A model generated the notes under the pieces. The model did not search any database. It was not told where the DNA came from and was given only the letters and a program-made list of their open reading frames with translations. Positions 1 to 5,491 of a stretch of DNA of 40,766 nt are shown in pieces (within the stretch, counting starts at the first letter, position 1; each line of letters opens with the position of its first letter). Source of the DNA: Candidatus Kerfeldbacteria bacterium (GTDB lineage: Bacteria > Patescibacteriota > Patescibacteriia > UBA9570 > XYC2-FULL-38-9); assembly GCA_018500015.2 (NCBI GenBank), contig JAHBAR020000005.1, positions 1 through 40,766 of the forward strand, read 5' to 3'. The translations under genes were made by a program, and so were the position numbers.

Positions 1-8
1 AAGCCTTG

Positions 9-39
9 GTCGGACGGGTCAGATGTGAATAAGAGACAG
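9..39 (+). other. degraded Nextera transposon-end (adapter) sequence
   Basis: Bases 21-39 (agatgtgaataagagacag) match the 19-bp Tn5/Nextera mosaic end AGATGTGTATAAGAGACAG with a single mismatch. The 12 bases before it resemble the i5 adapter stem GTCGGCAGCGTC at 9 of 12 positions. This is library-preparation sequence, not biology. It marks the left end of the contig as an artefact or chimera, perhaps from error-prone reads. Confidence 0.9.
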
Positions 40-551
40 GGGGGGGCCACATCGGGGCGGAGGTCTCCCCGCAGGCCCTCTCGGGCCTCGCCGGTCTGGA
101 CGGGTTCGTCCCCGTCCGCATGGAGAGTGGGCAGTGCAATTCTGTCCACCTCTCCGCCGGTTGGGGGATTACCCCTGATCGGGACGGCGAGGCCCACCTC
201 GACTCGTGGCAGGCCTTCGGGTCTGCCACCTCGACCTACGCGGTTTCGGCCGCGTACCAGTGGGGAGCCTCGAAGGGCCTCAGGCTCTTCGAGGTGGGCG
301 GGGGGGTTTCCGCCATCCGGGTGCACCCGGATGGCACCCCGGACCTGTACCAGGCCGGCCCTCGGGTCGCCTGGATGCCGCGCTTCGGTGCGGCGCAGGT
401 CGAGGCCTGGCTCCGGCCGGGCCTCATGTGGGGTTTTGCGGAGAGTGGATCCGCAGGATGGTCGGCTGCCTTCGGGCAACCGACCATGGCCAGCGCCTTC
501 CGCTGGCAGCCCACGTTGGGGGGAGGGGTTAGCCTTCTGCTCCGTCCCTGA
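39..551 (+). CDS. 3' fragment of a foreign, GC-rich, beta-barrel-like protein (5' partial)
   Basis: The reading frame is open from the adapter boundary (its last in-frame stop lies inside the adapter) to a TGA at 549-551, so the listed ATG at 120 is probably internal and the gene is cut at its 5' end. The product is rich in Gly, Ala, Trp and alternating hydrophobic/polar stretches (for example AAYQWGAS, GGGVSAIRVHP, GGGVSLLLRP at the C terminus), like the strands of an outer-membrane beta-barrel, but I recognise no specific family. The strongly GC-rich sequence and codon use are unlike everything to the right. CPR bacteria are not expected to carry outer-membrane barrels. I infer contamination or chimeric assembly rather than transfer. 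Not annotated as a gene of this organism. Confidence 0.55.
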   Translation, partial: GGGHIGAEVSPQALSGLAGLDGFVPVRMESGQCNSVHLSAGWGITPDRDGEAHLDSWQAFGSATSTYAVSAAYQWGASKGLRLFEVGGGVSAIRVHPDGTPDLYQAGPRVAWMPRFGAAQVEAWLRPGLMWGFAESGSAGWSAAFGQPTMASAFRWQPTLGGGVSLLLRP

Positions 552-567
552 GGAAAGGGACGGAGCA
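538..567 (+). other. perfect hairpin over the stop codon of the foreign gene
   Basis: TGCTCCGTCCC (538-548) pairs perfectly with GGGACGGAGCA (557-567) across an 8-nt loop that contains the TGA stop. It lies in the foreign GC-rich segment. No T-tract follows, so a terminator role is only possible. Confidence 0.5.
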
Positions 568-603
568 GCACCCCCGTTGGCCTGACAAGCCGTTCGGGGG
601 TGC
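568..603 (+). terminator. GC-rich hairpin after the foreign gene
   Basis: GCACCCCCG (568-576) pairs with CGGGGGTGC (595-603), directly after the previous hairpin. Two consecutive GC stems after a stop codon suggest the 3' end of a transcript in the source organism, although there is no U-run. Confidence 0.4.
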
Positions 604-639
604 ATCGACATTCGGGCAAAACAATACATACAGGGCATC

Positions 640-708
640 AAAGGAGTGGCGCGGCGTTGTAGAGAAATACAGAAACACTTTCTCTCCGCCGCGCCATCAC
701 TCCTTTTT
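640..708 (+). terminator. long stem-loop with T-run (terminator-like)
   Basis: An outer stem pairs aaaggagtg.gcgcggcg (640-656) with cgccgcgcc..cactccttt (687-706). An inner stem pairs agagaaa (661-667) with tttctct (679-685). The right arm runs into TTTTT. It looks like a strong intrinsic terminator reading rightward, or a structured element near the chimera junction. Bases 604-772 otherwise hold no gene I can support; a small hairpin gagcg-tgtt-cgctc lies at 717-730. Confidence 0.55.
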
Positions 709-772
709 CTCTAAACGAGCGTGTTCGCTCCGCTCTCATGGTATATTTCTTTGTCGAGACCTCCGCTGCTCC

Positions 773-877
773 TTCCTCGAACTGTGCTCATGCTTGTGAA
801 GCTGATTTCTCAGACTGATAAGCACCTTCGTTTATAGAAAAAGCTAAAAAACCACTGAATGTACTCGGTGGTTTTTT
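773..877. repeat. 105-bp direct repeat, copy 1 (contains bidirectional terminator)
   Basis: Matches 1691-1795 at 104 of 105 bases (the only difference is g861 versus t1779). Its right end is a hairpin, ccactga-atgtac-tcggtgg, between an A-run and a T-run, so it can terminate in both directions. On the minus strand it lies downstream of the transposase-like gene that stops at 945. The left two thirds also have pairing potential (tgctt with aagca enclosing ctga-tttc-tcag), so a small RNA is possible but unproven. Confidence 0.85.
848..877. terminator. bidirectional terminator in repeat copy 1
   Basis: A-run, 7-bp stem ccactga/tcggtgg (one G-T pair) with loop atgtac, then a T-run. It could end minus-strand transcripts from the RAYT gene and plus-strand transcripts from the left. 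Confidence 0.7.
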
Positions 878-901
878 TGTTCCTTTAACCAACTCTTTTT
901 T

Positions 902-942
902 AAAGGGGCAGCCCTTTTAAGGGCTGCCCCTTTTCGGACCGG
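902..942 (+). repeat. REP-like palindrome, left flank of RAYT
   Basis: A 15-bp perfect stem (902-916 with 919-933; core GGGGCAGCCC/GGGCTGCCCC, TT loop) is followed by the tail cggaccggc (935-943). The same design occurs in inverted orientation on the other side of the RAYT gene (1624-1662). RAYTs are known to act on such flanking REP hairpins; that this one is the substrate is inference. Confidence 0.75.
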
Positions 943-944
943 CA

Positions 945-1532
945 CTATGACCTCAGATAAATTTCATACTGCTTTGGAAAATTTTCTTTTGCCACTCCAA
1001 AGTATCCAAAAAGCACTTCTGGCAAAGTTTTTATATCTAACCAAGAATATGGGGAGTGCCCTTGGATGTACCATTGGGCACTAGAGTATTTGTATTTAAT
1101 AATGTCGGCGCCACAATCCTCAGCGTTTTTGTGAACATATTTTGAAACGCTGATTAGGTCCTCAGTATTCTCTATGAGACGAGAGCCGTATTTAGCACGA
1201 AACACATGATTTATATGCCCATACTTTTTGTTATAGTATGTAGTGTATCTTTGTATTATCACTTGCATAAATAAAGAAATTGATCGTTCTTTAGTTTGTT
1301 TGAACATGAGATGAAAATGATTTGGAATTAAGCAGTAGGAGAGTATGGTGATATCGTTATAAAAGTTGACTTTTTGGTTTTTACTCGTTGGGTTTAAGTA
1401 ATGACTTATTAAAGAAAGGAAATAATTATAGTCACTTTCGTCGTGAAAAATTTTTTCTTTATTATTCCCACGATCGAATGCATGATAATATCCGCCGGCT
1501 AAAAACGAGCGAGTAACATACTTTGATGGCAT
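945..1532 (-). CDS. REP-associated tyrosine transposase (RAYT, Y1_Tnp/IS200-like family)
   Basis: About 195 aa when started at the ATG at 1532; the track uses a GTG three codons upstream. The N terminus GGYYHAFDRGNNKEKIF is the family opening (YH..RGNN...F). The HUH nuclease motif is NHFHLMF, with histidines at residues 75 and 77 in track numbering. The segment RYTTYYNKKYGHINHVFRAKYGS, with candidate catalytic tyrosines near residues 100-103, and then SVSKYVHKNAED match the family C-terminal half. Known family members nick and join single-stranded DNA at REP hairpins and are thought to spread REP sequences rather than move themselves. Here the gene sits between inverted REP-like palindromes and inside a 105-bp direct repeat. 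It is AT-rich and shares no operon with its neighbours. All motifs look intact. Confidence 0.9.
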   Translation of the reverse strand: MPSKYVTRSFLAGGYYHAFDRGNNKEKIFHDESDYNYFLSLISHYLNPTSKNQKVNFYNDITILSYCLIPNHFHLMFKQTKERSISLFMQVIIQRYTTYYNKKYGHINHVFRAKYGSRLIENTEDLISVSKYVHKNAEDCGADIIKYKYSSAQWYIQGHSPYSWLDIKTLPEVLFGYFGVAKENFPKQYEIYLRS

Positions 1533-1623
1533 AAAAAACACCGCTAAAAATAAACAAGGAGGGCGGTATTTTTGAGGGTTGGTGATTATTTTTATTGTAC
1601 GCTCTTATCAATTTTTTGTAAAA

Positions 1624-1662
1624 GCCGGCCCCTAAAAGGGCAGCCCCTTTTAGGGCTGCCCT
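1624..1662 (-). repeat. REP-like palindrome, right flank of RAYT (inverted relative to the left one)
   Basis: gccggcc tail, then CCTAAAAGGG-cagc-CCCTTTTAGG (1631-1654), which overlaps an alternative hairpin AGGGCAGCCC/GGGCTGCCCT (1637-1646 with 1653-1662). The reverse complement aligns with the left element, including the ccggc tail, so the two form imperfect terminal inverted repeats of about 40 bp around the RAYT. Bases 1542-1623 otherwise hold no gene; I see no convincing RAYT promoter or Shine-Dalgarno there. Confidence 0.75.
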
Positions 1663-1677
1663 AGTTCTGCCCTAGTT
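1656..1677 (+). repeat. 11-bp tandem duplication
   Basis: ctgccctagtt occurs twice in a row. The first copy overlaps the right arm of the REP-like hairpin, so it may be a slippage or joining scar at the edge of the element. Confidence 0.8.
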
Positions 1678-1690
1678 CGCTACTCAACTT

Positions 1691-1795
1691 TTCCTCGAAC
1701 TGTGCTCATGCTTGTGAAGCTGATTTCTCAGACTGATAAGCACCTTCGTTTATAGAAAAAGCTAAAAAACCACTGAATTTACTCGGTGGTTTTTT
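1691..1795. repeat. 105-bp direct repeat, copy 2
   Basis: Same unit as 773-877 with one base changed. It begins 29 bases after the right REP-like hairpin and ends 12 bases from the stop codon of the minus-strand coiled-coil gene, for which its hairpin (1766-1795) is the natural terminator. Confidence 0.85.
1766..1795. terminator. bidirectional terminator in repeat copy 2
   Basis: ccactga/tcggtgg stem between an A-run and a T-run. Read on the minus strand it follows the coiled-coil gene (stop at 1808) and is followed by TTTTTT. Confidence 0.7.
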
Positions 1796-1807
1796 AATAA
1801 CCAGTTT

Positions 1808-2083
1808 TTAAGAGCCAAACACTTTTTTCTCCAAACGTTCAACACTAGAAATCATAGCGAATCGTTCAGTGTTAAGGTGGTCAAGTTTCTGCATTATCGT
1901 ATCAAGATTTGTATTGATGTTATCAAAAGTTTTTTCCGAACGTTCTTGAAATTTTTCTAATCTTTCAAAGCGCTCATTTGATTCCATTCGAAATAGACGC
2001 ATTTCATCTCGAAAATATTTGAATTCCGTATAGAATCCTTGAAGGGTTATCTTTTTCTTTTTTGGTGCGACGTTCCTTTTCAT
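1808..2083 (-). CDS. small coiled-coil protein of unknown function
   Basis: 91 aa. A basic N terminus (MKRNVAPKKKK) is followed by a long amphipathic helix with heptad-like spacing (RMESNERFERLEKFQERSEK, then TNLDTIMQKLDHL). No signal peptide or membrane segment. I do not recognise a specific family; short coiled-coil hypotheticals of this kind are common in CPR genomes. It has its own minus-strand promoter (TTGAAA-17-TATAGT) and terminator, and is divergent from secE. The function cannot be told from the sequence; a structural or nucleic-acid-binding role (basic N terminus) is only a guess. Confidence 0.75.
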   Translation of the reverse strand: MKRNVAPKKKKITLQGFYTEFKYFRDEMRLFRMESNERFERLEKFQERSEKTFDNINTNLDTIMQKLDHLNTERFAMISSVERLEKKVFGS

Positions 2084-2118
2084 ATAACTCGTTACTATTA
2101 AACGAGGGTGATTAAATT

Positions 2119-2147
2119 ACTATACTCCTTCACATATACAATTTCAA
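2119..2147 (-). promoter_or_regulatory. promoter of the coiled-coil gene
   Basis: On the minus strand: TTGAAA (2142-2147), 17-bp spacer, TATAGT (2119-2124). The predicted start near 2112 leaves a leader of about 29 nt that holds the small inverted repeat ctcgtt/aacgag. Confidence 0.6.
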
Positions 2148-2243
2148 TACATTTTTTACACACTTTATACACGTTCTTTAGCGAAGCACCACAGGAGAGC
2201 GCGCACCTGTACCCAAGGGCAGGGAAGGGTGTGAAGGCTGGAT

Positions 2244-2272
2244 TTGACAGAAAAAGCAGAAAATTGTATAGT
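2244..2272 (+). promoter_or_regulatory. consensus promoter of the secE-nusG-rplK-rplA operon
   Basis: TTGACA (2244-2249), exactly 17 bp, TATAGT (2267-2272). The ORF track starts secE at this TTG, but that codon is the -35 box, so the extended start is wrong. Transcription should begin near 2279, leaving a leader of about 28 nt. The leader holds a small GCCC-acag-GGGC hairpin followed by TTTTT (2281-2297). Confidence 0.85.
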
Positions 2273-2306
2273 GCGTGTCGGCCCACAGGGGCTTTTTAAA
2301 ATCCAT

Positions 2307-2507
2307 ATGGAACCAGAACAAAAGAAAGGAAACCCTATTTTTCGCTACTTCTCAACAGCTGTTGCAGAGTTGCGCAAAGTAAGCTGGCCTTCACGCTCTG
2401 AAGCATGGCAAAAAACACAGGTTGTTATCGTGTTTAGTCTCATCTTCGCTGTGTTTTTGGGTGCCGTGGATTTTCTCTTGAGTAATCTTATTCAGTTGTT
2501 TTTATAA
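2307..2507 (+). CDS. secE: protein translocase subunit SecE
   Basis: 66 aa from the ATG at 2307, chosen because the upstream in-frame TTG is the -35 box of the promoter. SecE clamps SecY in the membrane as part of the SecYEG channel. The sequence shows the short bacterial form: the amphipathic cytoplasmic helix FRYFSTAVAELRKVSWPSRSEA with the family signature KVSWPSR, then one membrane helix (VVIVFSLIFAVFLGAVDFLL). It is followed 3 nt later by nusG, the usual bacterial order. No Shine-Dalgarno is visible before the start. Confidence 0.95.
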   Translation: MEPEQKKGNPIFRYFSTAVAELRKVSWPSRSEAWQKTQVVIVFSLIFAVFLGAVDFLLSNLIQLFL

Positions 2508-2510
2508 TGT

Positions 2511-3056
2511 ATGCCTAAGCAGACCGCTCAATTTGGTCGACAATGGTACGTGGTGCACACCTCGTCAGGATACGAAGAAAACGTTTCAGACAATCTTCGC
2601 AAAAGAATCGAATCTCTCGGCATGGAAGAAAAAATCTTCGACGTGCTTGTACCGAAAGAAAAGAAGATCAAGATCCGCAACGGCAAGCGCAAAGTGGTGG
2701 AAGAGAAACTCTATCCCGGCTATGTGCTCGTCAACATGGTGGTGACCGACGATTCCTGGTACGTCGTGCGCAACACGCCGCACGTCACAGGCTTCGGCGC
2801 AACTGGCATGACACCAAAACCGCTCTCTGAAGAAGAGTGGAAAGGGTTGCAACGTCGCATGGGCATCGAAGAACCAACGTTCACGATCGATGTGCAAGTG
2901 GGCGAAACAGTCCGCATTGTCGACGGTCCATTCAAAGAGCTCGAAGGCAAAGTTTCGTCGGTCAACGGCGATCGCGGCACTGTCACTGTCATGGTGTCGA
3001 TGTTCGGACGCGAAACTCCAATCGAACTCGATTCTCTCCAAGTAAAAAAACTCTAA
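2511..3056 (+). CDS. nusG: transcription termination/antitermination factor NusG
   Basis: 181 aa, typical length. The N-terminal NGN domain (about residues 10-110) starts with QWYVVHTSSGYEENV and contains YPGYVLVNM, the conserved RNA-polymerase-contacting region. The C-terminal KOW domain (about 125-181) has VGETVRIVDGPFKELEGKV. NusG suppresses pausing and links RNA polymerase to Rho or the ribosome. It is second in the secE operon, with 9 nt to rplK. Codons ending in C are more frequent here than in most of the window, as in other highly expressed genes. Confidence 0.97.
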   Translation: MPKQTAQFGRQWYVVHTSSGYEENVSDNLRKRIESLGMEEKIFDVLVPKEKKIKIRNGKRKVVEEKLYPGYVLVNMVVTDDSWYVVRNTPHVTGFGATGMTPKPLSEEEWKGLQRRMGIEEPTFTIDVQVGETVRIVDGPFKELEGKVSSVNGDRGTVTVMVSMFGRETPIELDSLQVKKL

Positions 3057-3065
3057 TTCACATAT

Positions 3066-3491
3066 ATGGCTAAGAAAGTAAAGACGCAAGTCAAACTCCA
3101 AATTCCAGCAGGCGCTGCAAATCCAGCTCCTCCAATCGGTCCAGCACTCGGTCAGCACGGTGTTGCTATCGCAGATTTTTGCAAGCAATTCAACGACCGC
3201 ACCTCATCACAACGCGGTGACATTTTGCCAGTCGTGATCACTATCTACGAAGATCGCAGCTTTGATTTCATCCTCAAAACTCCTCCTGCAGCTGAGCTCC
3301 TCAAAAAAGCAGCAAAGATTCAGAAGGGCTCAGGGAAACCAAATCTCGAAAAAATCGGGAGCATCACCAAAGCTCAATTGCGCGAAATCGCAACAGTGAA
3401 GATGCCTGATCTCAACGCAAACGATGTCGATGCTGCAATGAACATCATTGCTGGTACGGCTCGTCAGATGGGTCTCGAGGTTAAAGAATAA
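3066..3491 (+). CDS. rplK: 50S ribosomal protein L11
   Basis: 141 aa, full length. The N-terminal domain holds the proline-rich helix [20 protein letters not shown], the classic L11 signature that contacts the GTPase-associated centre; the C-terminal rRNA-binding domain holds [21 protein letters not shown]. It binds 23S rRNA helices 43/44. It sits between nusG and rplA, the usual order; rplJ and rplL do not follow. Confidence 0.98.
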   Translation: MAKKVKTQVKLQIPAGAANPAPPIGPALGQHGVAIADFCKQFNDRTSSQRGDILPVVITIYEDRSFDFILKTPPAAELLKKAAKIQKGSGKPNLEKIGSITKAQLREIATVKMPDLNANDVDAAMNIIAGTARQMGLEVKE

Positions 3492-3500
3492 TATTAATCC

Positions 3501-3535
3501 TGTGGGAGAGTAGGGAACTATTCGCTCGCACCACA
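3501..3535 (+). promoter_or_regulatory. probable L1-binding autoregulatory hairpin before rplA
   Basis: The 50-nt gap between rplK and rplA holds tgtgg (3501-3505) pairing with ccaca (3531-3535), with GAG/CTC pairing inside and an internal GGGA. A GTGGGAG...ACCACA hairpin at this place resembles the L1 target seen in the rplK-rplA gap of other bacteria, where L1 represses its own translation. It ends 6 nt before the rplA ATG. The assignment rests on position and form; no covariance model was run. Confidence 0.55.
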
Positions 3536-3541
3536 ATTTTT

Positions 3542-4219
3542 ATGAAACACTCTAAACGCTATTCCGCTGTTTCGACCAAAATCGACAGCACAAAAGCTCT
3601 CACTCTTGCTGATGGCATCGCCCTCATCAAAGAGTCCCCGGTAAAATTCGACGCTGGTGTTGAAATCCACGTTCGTCTCGGCATTGATCCATCAAAGTCC
3701 GACCAAATTGTTCGTGGTACAGTCGTGCTTCCACACGGTTCTGGTAAAACGAAAAAGGTGATTGCCTTTGTTCCATCAAGCCTCGAAGCAGACGCAAAAG
3801 CAGCTGGTGCTGACATCATCGGTACAGATGATGTCATCAACGAAATCAAGAACACCGGTAAATGTTCGTTCGATGTTGCTGTTGCAACCCCTGACATGAT
3901 GAAAAAGATTGGTGTGATCGCAAAAATTTTGGGTCAACAGGGTCTCATGCCATCTCCAAAGACTGAGACAGTTGGCACAGATGTGAAGAAAATGATCTCT
4001 GAACTCAAAGGTGGCAAAGTCGCATATCGTTGTGATGACGGTGCTAATGTTCACTTGCTTGTTGGCAGAGTTTCGTTCGCACCTGAGCAACTGACTGCAA
4101 ACATTACTGCTGCTATCGAATCCATCACCAAAGCAAAACCGTCTGAGTCAAAAGGTATTTACCTCAAGAGCGTGGTCATTGCTTCCAGCATGGGTCCCGG
4201 CATCAAAGTCTCATTGTAA
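3542..4219 (+). CDS. rplA: 50S ribosomal protein L1
   Basis: 225 aa, usual length. It begins [15 protein letters not shown] and has the L1 features [34 protein letters not shown] and the conserved [13 protein letters not shown]1 binds helix 76 of 23S rRNA (the L1 stalk) and, in many bacteria, its own mRNA. Last gene of the operon; two intrinsic terminators follow. Confidence 0.98.
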   Translation: MKHSKRYSAVSTKIDSTKALTLADGIALIKESPVKFDAGVEIHVRLGIDPSKSDQIVRGTVVLPHGSGKTKKVIAFVPSSLEADAKAAGADIIGTDDVINEIKNTGKCSFDVAVATPDMMKKIGVIAKILGQQGLMPSPKTETVGTDVKKMISELKGGKVAYRCDDGANVHLLVGRVSFAPEQLTANITAAIESITKAKPSESKGIYLKSVVIASSMGPGIKVSL

Positions 4220-4227
4220 AAACTTTT

Positions 4228-4254
4228 ACACCCGCTTGAAGGCGGGTGTTTTTG
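4228..4254 (+). terminator. first terminator after rplA
   Basis: acacccgc (4228-4235), loop, gcgggtgt (4242-4249), then TTTTTG. Intrinsic terminator 9 nt after the rplA stop. Confidence 0.85.
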
Positions 4255-4258
4255 TTTA

Positions 4259-4287
4259 CCACGTCGTTCACGAACGACGTGGTTTTT
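4259..4287 (+). terminator. second terminator after rplA
   Basis: ccacgtcgtt (4259-4268) pairs with aacgacgtgg (4273-4282) over a 4-nt loop and is followed by TTTTTG. The tandem terminators insulate the ribosomal operon from the nucleotide operon. Confidence 0.85.
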
Positions 4288-4322
4288 GTGCAGCGGAACT
4301 ACTGAAGAGGTAACAGCGGGCG

Positions 4323-4410
4323 GGACCAATGCGGGTTTCCTAGACGAAGCGCAGCAGTGCATCAGTATGCCAATGATGTACTGCGAGCACGGCTAGGGAA
4401 GCATTGGTCC
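4323..4410. repeat. 88-bp imperfect inverted repeat upstream of the dCMP deaminase gene
   Basis: GGACCAATGC (4323-4332) pairs perfectly with GCATTGGTCC (4401-4410). Further in, tttcctag (4336-4343) pairs with ctagggaa (4393-4400) with one mismatch after a 3-nt bulge, and cgcag..tgcatc pairs partly with gatgtactgcg. The right arm contains the -35 box of the next operon. It could be a small non-autonomous element or a regulatory cruciform/RNA hairpin. The track extends the deaminase ORF through it from a GTG, which I reject. Confidence 0.7.
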
Positions 4411-4432
4411 GAAAGCTCGCGTATGTTATACT
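4404..4432 (+). promoter_or_regulatory. promoter of the thymidylate operon (leaderless)
   Basis: TTGGTC (4404-4409), 17-bp spacer, TATACT (4427-4432) with an extended TG at 4424-4425. The ATG at 4441 lies 8 nt after the -10 box, so the mRNA should have no or almost no leader. Confidence 0.75.
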
Positions 4433-4440
4433 CATTGAAT

Positions 4441-4956
4441 ATGAAGCGACCTTCTTGGGACGATTATTTCATGGCGATTGCACGCATTGTCGCGACGCGC
4501 GGCACATGTGATCGTTTATATGCCGGCGCTGTTTTGGTGAAAGATAAACGCATCATGTCATCTGGGTACAATGGCTCTCCTCCAGGGCTCCCACACTGTG
4601 ATGACGTTGGTCACTTGCTCGAAGAAGGGCATTGCGTGCGCACCATTCACGGCGAGCACAACGCGCTTTTGCAAGCAGCAGTGATTGGCGGTGGTTCAAC
4701 AAAAGGCTCCACAATGTATTCTGTCTATAGCCCATGCATTCATTGCGCGAAATATATTGCAGCAGCAGGAGTCGTGCGCGTCGTCATTGGAAAAATGTAC
4801 CGCAACGCTGGTGTGCTCGAGTATCTTCAGAATGCGGGAATCGAAACTATATTGTATCAACCATCCGAACACTGGAATGATCGCGTGATAGATATTTTTC
4901 AAGCCGACATTGAAGAGCGTAAAGAAAAACCAATAACACTCACTGAAGAGAAATAA
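4441..4956 (+). CDS. deoxycytidylate (dCMP) deaminase
   Basis: 171 aa from the ATG at 4441 (MKRPSWDDYFM, the usual opening of the family); the 28 extra residues in the track come from the inverted repeat upstream. The enzyme deaminates dCMP to dUMP, the substrate of thymidylate synthase. Visible motifs: GYNGSPPGLPHCD (substrate region), HGE at 70-72 (zinc histidine and catalytic glutamate) and PCIHC at 98-102 (zinc cysteines). The ComEB/dCMP deaminase family is about this length. First gene of a five-gene operon that leads to dTTP; 1 nt separates it from the next gene. Confidence 0.93.
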   Translation: MKRPSWDDYFMAIARIVATRGTCDRLYAGAVLVKDKRIMSSGYNGSPPGLPHCDDVGHLLEEGHCVRTIHGEHNALLQAAVIGGGSTKGSTMYSVYSPCIHCAKYIAAAGVVRVVIGKMYRNAGVLEYLQNAGIETILYQPSEHWNDRVIDIFQADIEERKEKPITLTEEK

Positions 4957-4957
4957 T

Positions 4958-5491
4958 ATGCGCATTGTTGGTTTAAGCGGACCAAAATTATCGGGGAAGG
5001 GGACCATCGCACGCTACCTCATTGACCACAAACATGCTGTGGCTTTTTCGATGTCTGGCGTTCTTTCTGACATTGCAAAACGCATGTACATGGAGAACAC
5101 CCGTGCGAACCTCATTGCAATCGCAACAGGTTTACGTTCACAGTTTGGGCAAACGATTTTGGCCGAAGTGCTCGCAAAAGACATTGCGCGTTCTCAGAAT
5201 GAACTCATAGTTATCGATGGTATTCGTCTCAATAGCGAGGTGGATATTTTTTCTAAGCTCACAGGGTTTGAGTTGTGGTACGTCGATGCATCTGTTGAAG
5301 AGCGTTTTCAGCGCGCAAAAATGCGTGGTGAAAAAGTTGAAGAGACGACGATGACATTTGAAGAGTTTGTTGCGCAAGAGTCGGCTGTGACTGAAAAAGA
5401 AATTCAATCCTTACGCTTGCGCGCTCAACACGTGCTTGACAATGTGACCTCAATGGATGATTTGTATCAGGAAATCAACACGCTTCTATGA
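4958..5491 (+). CDS. P-loop (deoxy)nucleotide kinase-like protein
   Basis: 177 aa. The N terminus MRIVGLSGPKLSGKGTIARYL carries a Walker A motif (GPKLSGKGT), followed by an NMP-kinase-like layout: VIDGIRLNSEVDIF in the middle and a basic lid-like stretch RFQRAKMRGEK. It resembles the dephospho-CoA kinase/dNMP kinase group (AAA_18-type), but I cannot assign a substrate. Its place between dCMP deaminase and thymidylate synthase, with a 4-nt ATGA overlap to the latter, suggests a deoxynucleotide substrate such as dCMP or dUMP; that is inference from context. Confidence 0.75.
   Translation: MRIVGLSGPKLSGKGTIARYLIDHKHAVAFSMSGVLSDIAKRMYMENTRANLIAIATGLRSQFGQTILAEVLAKDIARSQNELIVIDGIRLNSEVDIFSKLTGFELWYVDASVEERFQRAKMRGEKVEETTMTFEEFVAQESAVTEKEIQSLRLRAQHVLDNVTSMDDLYQEINTLL

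Noticed and set aside
25-585. 186-aa ORF (and 206-532, 236-619) in the left end
   Set aside because: Other frames of the foreign GC-rich fragment; long ORFs arise by chance at high GC, and one starts inside the adapter.
773-877. 3' end of an RNase P RNA (cgtttatag resembles the P4 strand)
   Set aside because: The ACAGAA and upstream GAGGAAAGTCC parts of RNase P RNA are absent; resemblance of a few bases only.
773-1795. Target-site duplication of an insertion sequence
   Set aside because: 105 bp is far too long for a TSD, and IS200-like/RAYT enzymes make none.
2244-2306. N-terminal extension of secE from a TTG
   Set aside because: The TTG is the -35 box of a consensus promoter; ATG 2307 gives the normal SecE length.
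2586-3188. 200-aa ORF opposite nusG
   Set aside because: Antisense shadow rich in Cys, Phe and His with no family pattern; nusG is certain.
4357-4440. 28-codon N-terminal extension of the dCMP deaminase
   Set aside because: It translates an inverted repeat and the promoter; the family starts at MKRPSWDDYF.
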